Counted from the stretch's first letter, positions 22,650 to 34,448 are shown. The stretch: 64,000 bases of DNA from Brassica napus (GCF_020379485.1 NC_063452.1:39558208-39622207); one strand, 5' to 3'. Numbers and translations: made by a program. The notes: generated from the sequence alone by a model not told the origin.

Positions 22650-23060
22650 ACGGCGGTTTTCGTAGTTATTTCGTCGTAAAATAAGGTTTACGAGGAATTG
22701 ACTACGAATGCCGTTTCGTCGTTAAACGTTTGTCGTAACCCATTTTCCTCGCTAGTTCGTCGTAACTTTACGAGGAAATATTTTCGTCGTAGAGTGGGGT
22801 CAAACGTTTAGTCGTACAAGCGACGTAACACATTTCCTCGTAAAAAACACGTTAAATGTTTCCTCGTAAAAGACACGTAAACATTTTAGTCGTAAAAAAC
22901 ACGTAAATCATTTCCTCGTAAAAACACGTAAATGTTTCCTCGTAAAGTACATGTAAATTTTATCCTCGTAAAGTAGACGTAAATATTATCCTCGTAAAGA
23001 ACACGTAAACTATTCCCTCGTGAAGAAGACGCTCAGTTTCGTCGTTAATTAGACGTAAAT
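22650..23060. repeat. CACTA subterminal repeat array
   Basis: Short motif TTTCCTCGTAAA and variants such as TTTCGTCGTAAA or GTTTAGTCGTA, spaced about 20-24 bp, mostly in one orientation, with ACACGTAAA between. In En/Spm elements such arrays are the binding sites of the TnpA-type protein. About fifteen copies are visible. Confidence 0.8.
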
Positions 23061-23218
23061 TAGCTACGAATTGGCTTCGATTCTTTATTTTGTACAAAAA
23101 CAAAAATATAATCAAATTTAGTTTTAAATTTATTTCAAAATTCTTAAAAATGTAAATAATATAAATAAATACGAAAAATATTTTATAAATATTTAAGTTT
23201 CAAATTTTTACTACAAAA

Positions 23219-23873
23219 TTAAAAGATGACAAAAAAGTAAGGGTTGTTGAAGGGGCGGAGCTCGTCGAAGAACTCCTGGCTCCTCCTCTGCACATCTTCT
23301 TCATTGTGGGATGGCTCTGGAATGGAAGTTTGAGTCAGCATCTGTGCCACCATAGCCTCCACCTGATGATTTCCAGACGCCAGAACGTCTAGAATGCCCT
23401 CGAATGAAGTCATACGAGCTGCAAACGAAGACCGTGTCTGGTTCAACTCGGAACGCGTCTCGTTCAACTCGGAACGCAGCTCAGTGACTTCATCAGCCCG
23501 TCCCTGACCATAAGACGATGTCGCTCTTGGGACATCGTTGACAGAACCTATCCCCAACGTACGTCCCTTTTTCTTAGGAACAACCTTAAAAAAAATAAGG
23601 TTAGTAATTAAAAATTAGATTAAATGAATAATAATAATTAAAGATTTTTTAAAAAATTACCTCCTCGTAAATCTGATCCACTTCAAGTGTGGATAATGTG
23701 ACCGGTATTCCATTGGGAGACTGCTGGGTCAGCTGGGTTTGGCGATCTTCAATTCGATCAACCACGTCGTTGTAGATTTGCTCGGACCTAGGATCAACAA
23801 ATTGCCCAGCCTTGTTCCTGTGGGTCCTCTCGTAAAGATCCTTAAGAGACGGGAGAACTCCCGTCTCTTTGGC
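23219..23873 (-). pseudogene. CACTA Ptta/En/Spm-type protein, C-terminal exons
   Basis: Exon 23873-23661 (acceptor TTTTTAG just before it) encodes P-S-L-K-D-L-Y-E-R-T-H-R-N-K and F-V-D-P-R-S-E-Q-I-Y, the plant transposase Ptta/En/Spm signature (PF03004-like). A 76-bp intron (GTAATT...TTTAAG) separates it from exon 23584-23219. That exon begins with a basic V-V-P-K-K-K-G-R and contains a heptad-like coiled coil with repeated S-E-L-N-E-T-R and S-E-L-N-Q-T-R. The upstream exons are missing because the element is cut at 23905. The product would be the DNA-binding accessory protein that recognises the subterminal repeats. Confidence 0.75.
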
Positions 23874-23905
23874 CTAAAAACATTTAAGAAGTTAGAATAT
23901 ATATA

Positions 23906-25087
23906 TGTGGAAACCAAAATTCTCACCGTCGATTTCCGTAATCGGAGGAAAGACAAGAAACCCTAACTTTCCCTGAGGTCCCGGATTCTCGGCGAGAGCC
24001 AACGACAAGTAACCAAACAAATGCGGAAAATACGAAAAGATAACTAAACAAACTCATAGAAAAAGGTAGATCTTATTTCGAATCCGCGTAAGAGCGTTGC
24101 GATCATTACAAGAGATTATAAAAGCTTCGGCCGCAAGAGCTGTCAGCGAATTACTTAGTTCTAGCAACCTAAAACCTTAAACCTAGTTGAGTCGCAGCTC
24201 GATAACAGAAGACAAAAAAGATACGAAAAAGGTTTCGATTGATTTTGGACTGAACCTTATGAAAGGCTGCCTACGTACCCCTTTCGAGGATCAAGCCGAA
24301 CGTAGTTCGATTGAAAGAGTAGAACAAGAGATCAAACTGCCTGGGCGAGTTCGTCTAGTAATCGAGTGCCAGTCATAGAAACAGAACATGTCGAGAATAA
24401 TGCCTAAAAGTTTCTAAGTGCAGAGAGTTCTAAGAGTAAAAAGAATTGTCTCCTTGCCTCTTCAACCTCGACGTCCTTATATACTCCTCCTAGAGGCGGT
24501 CTGCTCTTTCCCTTTCTGCCCTTGGTCGAGTTTATCGCTTCGCGGAAATATTCCATTTTCCTTTGATCTTCGTGTTTATCTCTGGAAACTTCACATTTAT
24601 CCTCCGAACTTGAAATTTATCCTCTCCTGCAAAACAATAGATCAAACGTCATAACGATTGGGCTTGATTTGGTATAAAATCATAAGTGGGCTCTTAGCCG
24701 CATTCTGGGTCATCTCGGGCCGTTTTTCGACTTAGGCGTTTTTACGATTTTATAAAAAGAGCGCTTTCAAAAAGACATCGATTCCAAAGAACATTCAAAT
24801 TCCTCGTATAGCGTAGGCAATTCGAGGTGTTCAGCTAATCGTTGTCGTTTTATACGATCAATCCGAATGTTAGTCGAGAAAACGAGTTCTTCCGGTTTTT
24901 AAATCGTAAAGTTCCAACGGTAACTACGATCGAGATGAAACAAGAGCAGGTTCGTTTTAATCCCGAAGGGGGGAGCTGGAAGGACGGTACGAAGACAGCA
25001 CGATCGTTCCAGCTCGGCCATCCACGTTTTCGGTCCAGCTCGGCCATCCGCCGAGCTGGACTGTGTGCTCTGTCCAACCTTCAATAA
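23906..25087. repeat. LTR-like sequence of an unassigned retroelement
   Basis: Homology to CACTA stops and a TGTGGAAACC start follows. The block has TTATAAAAGC (about 24117) and GC-rich palindromic GAGCTGGA/TCCAGCTCGGCC stretches near 25010-25065, features of Brassicaceae gypsy LTRs. It does not match the 3' LTR of the Athila element to the right and no second copy is in the window, so the boundaries and family are uncertain. Confidence 0.4.
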
Positions 25088-25220
25088 AACATGCATAACT
25101 TATGCTACAGGATGATGATTGACATCAGACCGGTGGTATGGGAAAGCCAACTCAAAGCTCTACCTTGTGTCCAAAGATGGGCTCAATCAAACCATGGGAA
25201 GGTCTTCATCAATCTGACGC

Positions 25221-25408
25221 GTCTTTTGCTCAGGAGTGCAACGCGGTTGAGTTAAGGAGTGGAAAGCTAAAAATCTGACGCGTCTGTGCAGTTCTGCACC
25301 TCAAAAGTTCCGAACGAACGAGTTGGACTGCGTGTTTGGTTCCATGATCCATTTCTCTCGAGTCTTTTGCTCAGGAGTGCAACGCGGTTGAGTTAAGGAG
25401 TGGAAAGC
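25221..25408. repeat. 47-bp direct repeat before the Athila coding region
   Basis: 25221-25267 and 25362-25408 are identical: GTCTTTTGCTCAGGAGTGCA, then ACGCGGTTGAGTTAAGGAGT and GGAAAGC. The two copies are 141 bp apart. A rearrangement at this junction probably removed the 5' LTR and gag of the Athila element. Confidence 0.9.
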
Positions 25409-25410
25409 AA

Positions 25411-26565
25411 TTGTCGGAGCAGGTTAAGAAAAAGTTTACTGCGGCTGAGAAAGGGAAGCAGAAAGAGTTGGAACAACCCACTGAGACCCCAGTAGCTGCT
25501 GAAAAGGAACCAACAGAGAGGATCAATCAACCAGAACCAGAACGACCAGCTGAGGTCGTTTGCCCTATTCCAGAGCCTGTTCCTGCTCGCAAATTTACCC
25601 CTAAAGTCCCTTACCCTATTCCAGCAAAGGTTACTCGCAAGGACCGAGAAGAGATGAAGTGTAGGAAGATGGTGGAAGACCTAACCGTCCGACTTCCCTT
25701 GATGGATACGATCCAGATGATGCCCTCTGTGCACAGCTTTATGAAAGGATTGATCTCAGGAAAAATATCAGAGGAGAACGAATTCATGACAGTCTCTAAG
25801 GAGTGCAGTGCAGTCCTTCAGAACAGGCAGATTAAGAAGCGCGGAGACCCTGGCAAGTTCGTTCTCTCTATCCAGATTGGGAAGACAGTTTTCTCATGTT
25901 CCTTGGTTGATCTGGGATCCAGCGTAAACCTCATGCCCTACTCTGTAGCACGACGTCTGGGATACTCGCATTTCAAACCAACAAGGATGTCCTTGGTATT
26001 CGCGGATAGATCAGTTAAGTCTCCTGTTGGCATTCTAGAGGATCTTCAAGTACGAGTCGGGAACACTTCTGTCCCAGCAGACTTCGTAGTTCTTGAACTG
26101 GAAGAAGAATCCAAAGATCCTCTTATCTTAGGAAGACCGTTTCTTTGCACTGTTGGAGCAATCATTGACGTGCGACAAGGGAAGATTGATCTCCATCTGG
26201 GAGACATAGTCATGCAGTTCGAGATAGATGAGCTGCTGAAGAAGCCGATGCTGGATGGACAGACATTCGAAGTGGATGAAGGGATTGATCCGTTACAACC
26301 TAGCGAAGGGATGATTGAGGAGATTCTTAAGGAAGATCCCCTCGAGCTCGCACTTGTAAGAGCTGAGGTTGAGCAGAGTGTCGAGAACATTGACGCAGAT
26401 GGGTATGCTAAGATGTTGGACTCCGAAAGGAGTATGGGAAGAATGGTGGCGAGTCTAAGTCTGGGGAAGAGAGCAACAAAGACGAGAACACTCCAACTGG
26501 AGCAACCTCTTCATGGAACTCACCTGTTCCGCCGAACCTGCCTGATGACCCCTGGAGCGAGCTAA
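25411..26565 (+). pseudogene. Athila gag end and aspartic protease
   Basis: The frame starts in a Glu/Pro-rich gag spacer and continues into a retropepsin-like domain with V-D-L-G-S-S-V-N-L-M-P at about residue 167 and L-I-L-G-R-P-F at about 246. D-L-G instead of D-T/S-G is common in Athila. Only the last part of gag is present. The frame terminates at 26565, before RT, which lies in another frame with an in-frame stop between. Confidence 0.82.
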
Positions 26566-26648
26566 GGGCTCCTAAGGTTGAGCTAAAACCCCTTCCTTAG
26601 GGGCTCAGGTACGCTTTCTTAGGTCTGAATTCCACCTACACTGTCATT

Positions 26649-27665
26649 GTGAACAATGAACTCAATAATGTAGAAACTGCATTGCTCTTGTGTGAACTTC
26701 GGAAGTATCGTAAGGCAATAGGATATTCACTAGCTGGCATACCTGGCATCTCACCTGACTTATGCATGCATAGAATACACCTAGAAGACGAATCAATGAC
26801 TTCTGTTGAACATCAGAGGAGGTTAAACCCGAATCTAAAAGATGTTGTTAAGAAAGAGATAATGAAACTTCTAGAAGCAAGTGTAATCTATGTCATCTCT
26901 GATAGTAAATGGGTTAGCCCTGTTCATTTAGTACCTAAGAAAGGTGGAATCACTGTTATCACAAATGAAAAAAATGAATTGATCCCTACTAGAACAGTGA
27001 CAAGGCATCGTATGTGCATTGATTTCAGGAAATTAAATGCGGCCACTAGAAAGGATCACTTTCCGCTTCCTTTCATTGATCAAATGCTTGAAAGATTGGC
27101 TAACCACCCATATTACTGCTTTTTAGATGGTTATTCAGGTTTCTTTCAGATTTCCATCCACCCAGACGATCAGGAGAAGACAACGTTCACATGCCCATAC
27201 GGAACGTACGCGTACAGGAGAATGCCATTCGGCCTGTGCAATGCGCCAGCAACATTTCAGCGTTGCATGATGTCGATCTTTACTGACCTGATTGAAGACA
27301 TTATGGAGGTTTTCATGGACGATTTCAGCGTCTATGGAAGCTCTTTTAATGTATGTTTGTCAAACTTGTGCAGGGTACTAAAAAGGTGTGAGGATAAGCA
27401 TTTGGTGCTCAATTGGGAGAAGTGCCACTTCATGGTCAGAAATGAGATTGTTCTAGGACATAAGATCTCCGAGAAAGGCATTGAGGTTGATAAGGCAAAG
27501 ATCGAGGTGATGATGAGCTTGCAGCCCCCAACAACTGTGAAAGCAATCCGGAGCTTCGCGAAGGATTCTACAGGAGGTTCATCCAGGATTTCTCAAAGAT
27601 CGCGAGACCACTCACCAGACTGCTCTGCAAGAAGATCAAGTTTAATTTTGACAGCGAATGCTTAG
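26649..27665 (+). pseudogene. Athila reverse transcriptase
   Basis: The frame contains W-V-S-P-V-H-L-V-P-K-K-G-G, R-M-C-I-D-F-R-K-L-N, the D-G-Y-S-G-F-F-Q-I box, P-F-G-L-C-N-A-P-A-T-F-Q and the catalytic F-M-D-D-F-S-V-Y-G. All three catalytic aspartates are present. At about 27560 a small indel shifts the frame: the RNase H connection ([11 protein letters not shown]) continues in the +2 frame, and this frame ends at 27665 in unrelated residues. Confidence 0.88.
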
Positions 27666-29590
27666 CTGCGTTCCACACGATCAAGGGAGCTCTAGTTAGC
27701 GCGCCTGTTGTGCAACCGCCAGATTGGGATCTTCCCTTTGAAATCATGACCGATGCAAGCGATTTTACAGTTGGAGCAGTCCTTGGGCAGCGCAAAGATA
27801 AGAAGCTTCATGTGATCTATTACGCAAGCAAAACCATGGACGAAGCTCAATGCAGATACGCTACTACTGAGAAGGAACTTCTGGCTATTGTTTTCGCATT
27901 CGAGAAGTTCAGATCCTACCTGGTGGGCTCGAAGGTGATTGTGCACACAGACCATGCTGCTCTTAAGTATTTGCTTACAAAGAAGGATGCAAAACCAAGG
28001 TTGTTGAGGTGGATCCTTCTTCTCCAAGAGTTTGATCTGGAGATTAAAGACAAAAAAAGTGTCGAGAATGGGGTTGCAGACCACTTGTCCAGAATGAAGA
28101 TTGAGGATGATACAGCTCTTGATTCAGAACACACAGTGGAACACGTCAATTCAATTGGTCTGCGCTTCGCGGAACAACCCAGAAGTATCATATCTGATTG
28201 TTCTCGCGTACCGCAACAACCCTTGAGCATAATATCCGATTGTTCTCGCGTATCGGAACAACCACTAGCAGCGATCCAGAAGCAGTATTCTCACCTCCCC
28301 TGGTTTGCTGAGATTGCGAATTTCCTAGCTGCTGAAAAGGAACCACCGAAATTCACTGGAAACGAGAAGAGGAAATTTTTAAGAGAGGCTAGACAGTATG
28401 TTTGGGATGAACCGTACTTGTACAAACATTGCAGGGATGACATATTCAGAAGGTGTGTTCCAGAGGCAGACATTCCAGGAATTCTACATCACTGCCATGG
28501 TTCCTCTTATGCAGGGCACTTTGCTACATTCAAAACAGTTTCCAAAATTCTCCAAGCAGACTTCTGGTGGCCGACTATGTTCAGGGATGCTCACGCCTTT
28601 ATAGCCCGATGCGATGCATGTCAGCGACTTGGGAACATCAGCAAGAGGAATGAAATGCCTCAAAATTATATTTTAGAGGTTGAGGTGTTTGACTGTTGAG
28701 GAGTTGACTTCATGGGACCATTCCCTCCCTCTTTCAAGAACGAATACATCTTGGTGGCCGTTGACTATGTCTCCAAGTGGGTAGAAGCAATAGCAAGTCC
28801 CACCAATGATGCAAAAGTGGTGACTAAGATGTTCAGCTCCATCATCTTTCAGAGATTTGGAGTACCTAGAGTGGTCATTAGCTATGGCGGAACACACTTC
28901 ATCAACAAGGCATTTCAGGGTCTGCTAAAGAAAAATGGGGTGAAACACAAGGTAGCTACTGCTTATCATCCCCAGACGAGTGGTCAGGATGAAGTTTCCA
29001 ACAGGGAGGTCAAGAACATTCTCCAGAAAACTGTCAATACCTCGCGCAAAGACTGGTCCCTTAAACTGGACGATGCTCTCTGGGCCTGCAGAACAGCCTA
29101 CAAAATGCCGCTGGGAACAACCCCTTATCACCTGGTCTACGGTAAGGCCTGCCATCTCCCAGTGGAGCTCGAATACAAGGCTGCATGGGCGGTTAAGTTG
29201 CTCAATTTCGACATCAAGCCAGCAACTGAGAGGCGCATGATCCAAGTCCACGAGCTTGAAGAGATACGACACCTTGTCTATGAGAGTTTTAAAATTTATA
29301 AGGAGAAGACCAAGGCCTACCATGACAAACGGATCATTGCTAGAAGTTTTGAACCAAACGACAAGGTCCTGCTTTTCAACTCCAGACTTAGGCTGTTCCT
29401 AGGTAAACTGAAATCTAGATGGTCCGAACCATTCACCGTTAAGGAAGTCCGACCTTACGGAGCTGTTGTCTTGTTGGACAGAAAGGGAGACGAGTTCGTC
29501 GTCAATAGTCAGCGCATCAAGCATTACCTTGCTGACTCCACAATCGCAGAGGGTGAAGAGATTCCCCTAAGCGATCCCACATCAGCCTGA
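27568..29590 (+). pseudogene. Athila RNase H and integrase
   Basis: One frame, interrupted by a TGA at 28697-28699. The first part has the RNase H motifs ([22 protein letters not shown]) and the H-H-C-C zinc-binding region of integrase (H-C-H-G...G-H-F...C-D-A-C). The second part is the integrase core: [10 protein letters not shown], then S-Y-G-G-T-H-F where S-D-G-G is expected, then S-N-R-E-V-K. The second catalytic Asp is Tyr (28883-28885), so even without the stop the integrase could not join DNA. Confidence 0.87.
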
Positions 29591-30392
29591 TCAGCTGAAC
29601 CAAGTCAAGCTAATGACTTTAACTAAGCGCTTGGTGGGAGGCAACCCACTGGTGAGTGTATATATTGTTTTCTATGATCTATTGTGTTTCTTTTAAATTA
29701 GATTGCAGGTTAAAACCGAACGCTTCTACGAAACAACCGAAGGCCTGTTCTCCTGGTGGAGCAACCTCTAGCCTGTTCCAGGTAAGTGTTCTGGACCCAA
29801 AAAAAAAAAATTAAATAAATAAATTGGCTGAGGGTAGTTAGGGTTTTGCCTATTTAAGGCTCCACCCTTCCACTTTCCCCTTTCACTCCGCCGTACACTG
29901 TTCCCCAACCCTTGCGATTTTGAAGCAACCACCAAAACTTAGATCTTCATCCATTTTAAGTGATTTTTGCTTCTCATTCGCTTGGATTTTCGAGTTCTCT
30001 CTGTTTTTGCAGTCCATTTCACCATTTTCATCAGGTAAGAGGCTCGACAATCCCCATCCAAATCGCAAAACTCGGTTTGCAAAGTTCATCATTCTAACCG
30101 CTTGAAAGATCGATTCTTGTTGAGAACTACTTGATTTCGATTTTTCCTTCTGCTGTTAGGGTCGATTTAGATGATGAACTCATGATTCATTTCACATTTG
30201 CGATTTGCGATTGATAGGACTGTTCGAATTCGATTTGTGAATAGTTGAATGGAGTTATTGGGTTGAGTTTTCGATATGTTGTTTGTCGTTTCAAGGCATT
30301 TGCGGTTTGCATAAGGAGAGATGGAAATTATTCAATTCCATTTCTTCTATGCGACATAATAGAACTAAAGCTTTATTTTGTTTGCCTTGCAG
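29591..30392 (+). other. Athila spacer between pol and the downstream ORF
   Basis: No protein similarity. It contains a 10-A run near 29800 and TTGGTGGGAGGCAACCCACT, a GC-rich palindrome just behind the pol stop, and ends at the start codon of the next ORF. Confidence 0.5.
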
Positions 30393-31847
30393 ATGGCACG
30401 AACTAAGCAATCAGCCAAGAGAACGAGAGAGACCTTCACGAGCAGTACGCCACCCCAGCAGGCACAACAACAAACCTCTGCGACCTACCTATGGCCCCGT
30501 GAACAAGAGGGTGAACCGATTGATCTCAGCAGCCCATTGCTCTTGGACTTCAACTGCGAGGGATGGGATAAGGAAACAGCAGCGCGTTACAACGCCCTCC
30601 TCTGGGTTGACATGTTACCCACTCGTTTCTGCCACACGGAGACTCTGGCTGATCTTGGGATCGACGAGGATGTGTCCGAGACGCTACACACCATAGGGAT
30701 AGTTCCTCTATGCTATTCAGCACATGAGCTCTACCCAGACCTTGCTCGCCAAGTGCTCGCCACCGCCACGATCACGTACGAGGATTCCAATGCACCCTCC
30801 TACGCCAACTGCTCACTCTCTTTCATGGCCGATGGAGAGTACTGCTCCTTATCTCTCAACAAGCTCAGCGAGATCTATGAGATAGTCAATGAACCGAAAG
30901 GAGTAGCGGTGGCGAAAAAGTTCTCTCCTTTTAACGCCTTTTGGGATTGCATTGTGAATGGGAACTTCACACCCGGAATGGCTTACCAGTCGAAGATCAG
31001 GAACCCGGTGCTTCGGGTCATTGCAAAGATCATCTCAAACCTCTTGTTCGCTAAGGATCTGACCTCGAAGGTCACCAACGGGGAGCTGCAAACCCTGTAC
31101 GCTGGTATTGAGGATGAAATCCGAGCTTCTGGGTCCGGCATTCCAATTCAAAAGGTCAAGACAAACCCCGGTTTCAACTTCATGACCATGATCTGCGAGA
31201 GGCGGCAGTGTCTTATGCACGGTTCGAACAAGAAGGACAGAAGTGGTTGCTTGCTCACACCGCTCTTCAAGCATTTCGGCATTGATCTCAGCAAGTACAG
31301 CGTCAACAAAGAGGTTCAGTACCTTGACATCAAGTACCTTATGGCATGCCACATCATGCGTGATGAAGAGACCTACAGTTTCTTTGACAAGGAGGGTACC
31401 CAGCTGTTCACCAAGTTGCCAAACCACGACATCACCAAGCTCAGTGAGTTCGACAACATACGGTTCCTTCCATCACCCGTGCTCCTATGCACTGATCCTC
31501 GCGCCGCTGCGCCTGACGCGGACATGGACGATGTCGAGGACATCACCCCGGACGCTGACCCATCTTATGACCTCGGGGAGCTGGCAGATGTGACGGATGA
31601 TCAGGCTTACCGCCGCTGGATGGTTAACTCGCAGTGCAAGAACAACAGTCTCATGCGACGGATCCTACCCCTCATCACCGGTGGCTGCATCGCCAAATGC
31701 AACCAGAGAAGATCACCGGAAGCGCAAACCCCACGAACACACCGTCCCGGCAAGGAGCCAATAGGAACAGCAACCTCAACTGAAGCGGTCCATCGCTCGC
31801 GCAACAGGCGTTCATTTGATCCGGCCGAGAGCGGAGAATCCGACTAA
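30393..31847 (+). CDS. Athila downstream ORF (ATHILA ORF-1 family type, envelope position)
   Basis: A 484-residue open frame with no internal stop, starting M-A-R-T-K-Q-S (an in-frame ATG five codons earlier is less typical). The N-terminus is basic and Ser/Thr-rich. The middle has conserved-looking segments L-W-V-D-M-L-P-T-R-F and F-S-P-F-N-A-F-W-D-C. A late acidic patch (D-A-D-M-D-D-V-E-D) precedes the Arg-rich C-terminus. It resembles proteins annotated as ATHILA ORF-1 family (PF03078), which lie behind pol where retroviruses have env. No convincing signal peptide or transmembrane helix is seen, so an envelope role is not supported. It is the best-preserved frame of this element. Confidence 0.7.
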   Translation: MARTKQSAKRTRETFTSSTPPQQAQQQTSATYLWPREQEGEPIDLSSPLLLDFNCEGWDKETAARYNALLWVDMLPTRFCHTETLADLGIDEDVSETLHTIGIVPLCYSAHELYPDLARQVLATATITYEDSNAPSYANCSLSFMADGEYCSLSLNKLSEIYEIVNEPKGVAVAKKFSPFNAFWDCIVNGNFTPGMAYQSKIRNPVLRVIAKIISNLLFAKDLTSKVTNGELQTLYAGIEDEIRASGSGIPIQKVKTNPGFNFMTMICERRQCLMHGSNKKDRSGCLLTPLFKHFGIDLSKYSVNKEVQYLDIKYLMACHIMRDEETYSFFDKEGTQLFTKLPNHDITKLSEFDNIRFLPSPVLLCTDPRAAAPDADMDDVEDITPDADPSYDLGELADVTDDQAYRRWMVNSQCKNNSLMRRILPLITGGCIAKCNQRRSPEAQTPRTHRPGKEPIGTATSTEAVHRSRNRRSFDPAESGESD

Positions 31848-33350
31848 GTCCGCAAGGATCTTTCTATTCCATTGTTCTATCCACCTGAACTCTTTATTTT
31901 CTTATGTTTATGATTTGTGTTGTTCTTTGGCCGACCTCGATTTGGTTTCACACCAGGGATGGTGTGAACTAAGAGTTTGGGGGAAGCACTTGTGTGCTGA
32001 TACTTTTCTCTATGTTTTTATTTCCATGTTTGTTTTATTGAGCCAGTTTAGGATCGAGTCAGCTAAAACTCTTGTGGGAATTAGGACCTTGTGATATATT
32101 CTTTTAACCACCTCGTGCTCTAACATTCTTATGCAGTGACCTTAGCAGTGATGAAAGACCCACACTTGGACCTGGAACACCCTCTGACTTATCTCATTTA
32201 ATTATCCAGAAGCTCTCATCCGATCAGGTTACACTGGGTAGACTCAACTCCACCTAACTTGAACCTAATCTTGACTGAAATTCTTCTTGTTATGGGCACT
32301 AGATCAGGGAAACGAGATCAACGCTCAGGGCTTCTTACTCTTTTTACCAATCTTGCTGATCCTGAGTGGCTAGCTCATCTTTAGCTAGTTCCAACCTTGC
32401 ACCTAAGCCTTTATTTTCACCCTCATGCACTCTGTTTTTCAATGTCATATGTGCAGATATGTGCAAAAAGGTCGGAGAGGATAGGATTGACGCAGCCCCT
32501 TACTCGTTAATGCCTTACATTCAGAGAAGAGAGAGCGAGCATAATGAGAACAGTTGGCAAGATCAAGCCCCAATAAGAAGAACAGTCAAGGGTGCATGAT
32601 CTAACCAGAGGAACAATGGCGACCCGTGAGAAACAAAAGGATAGACCACCAGTGGCCGCAAAACATTCACCCCGATACCTTTCCCTCGAAACCCCATTCA
32701 TTTTGTCAGCCAAATATATATATATATACAGTATGCTTTTATTTATTTTATGATGGAGATGGGGAAGGTAACTTCGGAAGATACACGCCACTGGGAAGGG
32801 TTGGGCAAGGAGTTGGTACTGATTTTTGAGGAATAAGAAAAAAAGTCAAGAGCTGGAGAACAGTCATATGATTGACCCGAAGTGGAGAACAACCACATCC
32901 GTGAAGCAGAAATGAGTAAGGGTTGTGGACATCAATAGATCCGTCCTCTCTTGCTATTTTGCGCGATACCCTGCATACACTCAAATAAGGTAGCCCCTAA
33001 ACACTCTCTGCTCCACCATAAAACAGCCTGTTCCTTATTAACCCGTCTACCCTGAATAGTGTCTGTAATGAGAAGCTCACGCTGTTCTTAATTGATATTT
33101 AAAGAGTTTTGTCTCGATAGTGTGACCTTTTCAGGTATGAGATAGAGAGTATGGAGCTGATTCTCGAACAGCGATCGTGGGTGTTCTGGTAAGGGTGTGC
33201 GGTCTAAGTCTACAACTTGTATGGTTCAGAGATGTGTGGTAAGAGTATGGTTATTGAGGACAAGCGAGTTCCCACTCCTTCAAACCTTTCTCCCTAATCT
33301 TGAGGCTTGACCTTGTTCGAGGACTAACAAGGATCTAAGTCTAGGGGAAT
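31848..33350 (+). other. Athila 3' untranslated region
   Basis: About 1.5 kb without coding similarity. It contains an internal purine tract TTTGGGGGAAGC (31977-31988) and the terminal one CTAGGGGAAT (33341-33350) directly before the LTR. Confidence 0.55.
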
Positions 33351-34448
33351 TGATATACGATGTTTCTAACACCATTATATGTGTGCTTTGAGCTAAATCT
33401 CAGTCCTAATTCTGTGCTTATTTGATATCATTCCAGGTTTGGAACAGCTGAAAGATCAAAGAAGAGAGATCCATGAAGAAAGATGCTATTTTGGGATACC
33501 CGATGCGGAACAGCCGATCAGACTCCCGAAGAGAACAAGCGGCTGACTGTTCCCGATCATTAAAGAAACTTCCAATTTCGGGAGTTTGCCCTAAATTCTA
33601 TCTCTCCTCACTTCTCCATCAGCGCCTCCATATAAAAAGCCTATCCTATCACTTCTAAAAGGGACACTAATTTTTGGCAAGAAACCTAGAACTACCTTGC
33701 CGATTTAGCAACTTGTAAGGGAGAAGGCTCCATCTCTCACTTTCACGAGAAGATCATCCTAAACCCTTGTTCTTCCTACTCTATTTTATATGCAATATTA
33801 TTCAGCCATCATGTCTGTGTCATCCTGCATTATGATTGAGTAGTCAGCTAGCTTGCTTAGGGTTTTAGGGTGTCTATCGCATTGAACTAAACGCAAATAA
33901 GTGATCTTAACTGTTCTTCATTCATATTGATCTTATTGCTTGCATTGAATTGATCACTTAATGTTCGATCTTAAGTTTAATCACCTAGCTATCCGCTTAG
34001 GAGATGAATTAACATATATTGAATGAGCTTCATATCCCTAATCAGCGAGAGTAGATATTAGGGTATTAAGTGAACTAATCGAACCTATCCTCTAAGGCTC
34101 GCGATCGGATCTTGTTCCAAGCGATAGCTTAGGAATCGAGACCAATCAGCGAAGGGGCCAGTTCCACGATAGTGGACTGTCCTAGCCGAGCGATCCGAGT
34201 TCTAGACTGCATATCATCGCATTTGAATAGTCGTTTGGTTTAAGCTCTGACACCCGATGAATAACCCTAAGCTGGCTTTCATTAAATCGAATTCTATATC
34301 TAAGTGTTCTTGTTACTCGTGTCACCATTAATATTTAAAACTCACTTGTTCTCAGCTTAACATTGAACTCAAAAGAGTAAAGAGTAAATTGGTCATCTGG
34401 ATTGAATCTAAAATTACTACAATTACCACTGTTAACTTGACAGTAGCA
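33351..34448 (+). repeat. 3' LTR of the Athila element (about 1.1 kb)
   Basis: It starts TGATATACGATG directly behind a purine tract. It includes CATATAAAAAGC (about 33630) as a possible TATA region, and TTTTATATGCAATATT near 33784. The end is placed at the CAGTAGCA at 34441-34448, because just beyond it the minus-strand copia protease sequence begins. No 5' copy is available for confirmation. Confidence 0.6.

Larger units (their letters stand above)
22625..23905 (-). mobile_element. CACTA (En/Spm) transposon end with transposase exons, truncated
   Basis: The outer end CACTACAAGAAA at 22625-22636 is the canonical Brassicaceae CACTA inverted repeat. About 400 bp of subterminal repeats follow, then the last exons of a Ptta/En/Spm-type protein reading towards the end on the minus strand. 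Homology stops at about 23905, where LTR-like DNA begins, and no opposite TTTCTTGTAGTG end exists in the window, so the rest has been lost or displaced. Confidence 0.88.
25411..34448 (+). mobile_element. Athila-type Ty3/gypsy retrotransposon, 5'-deleted
   Basis: The order is end of gag, protease, RT, RNase H, integrase (gypsy order), then a spacer, a 484-residue downstream ORF, a long 3' untranslated region, a purine tract and a 3' LTR. The 5' LTR and most of gag are missing. Frameshifts and stops separate the pol domains. The element appears inserted into a minus-strand copia whose protease stops at about 34462. The large extra ORF behind pol and the D-L-G form of the protease motif are Athila features. 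Confidence 0.85.

Noticed and set aside
24850..25096. Overlapping frames on both strands
   Set aside because: They come from a GC-rich palindromic LTR-like stretch (GAGCTGGA/TCCAGCTC) and have no protein similarity.
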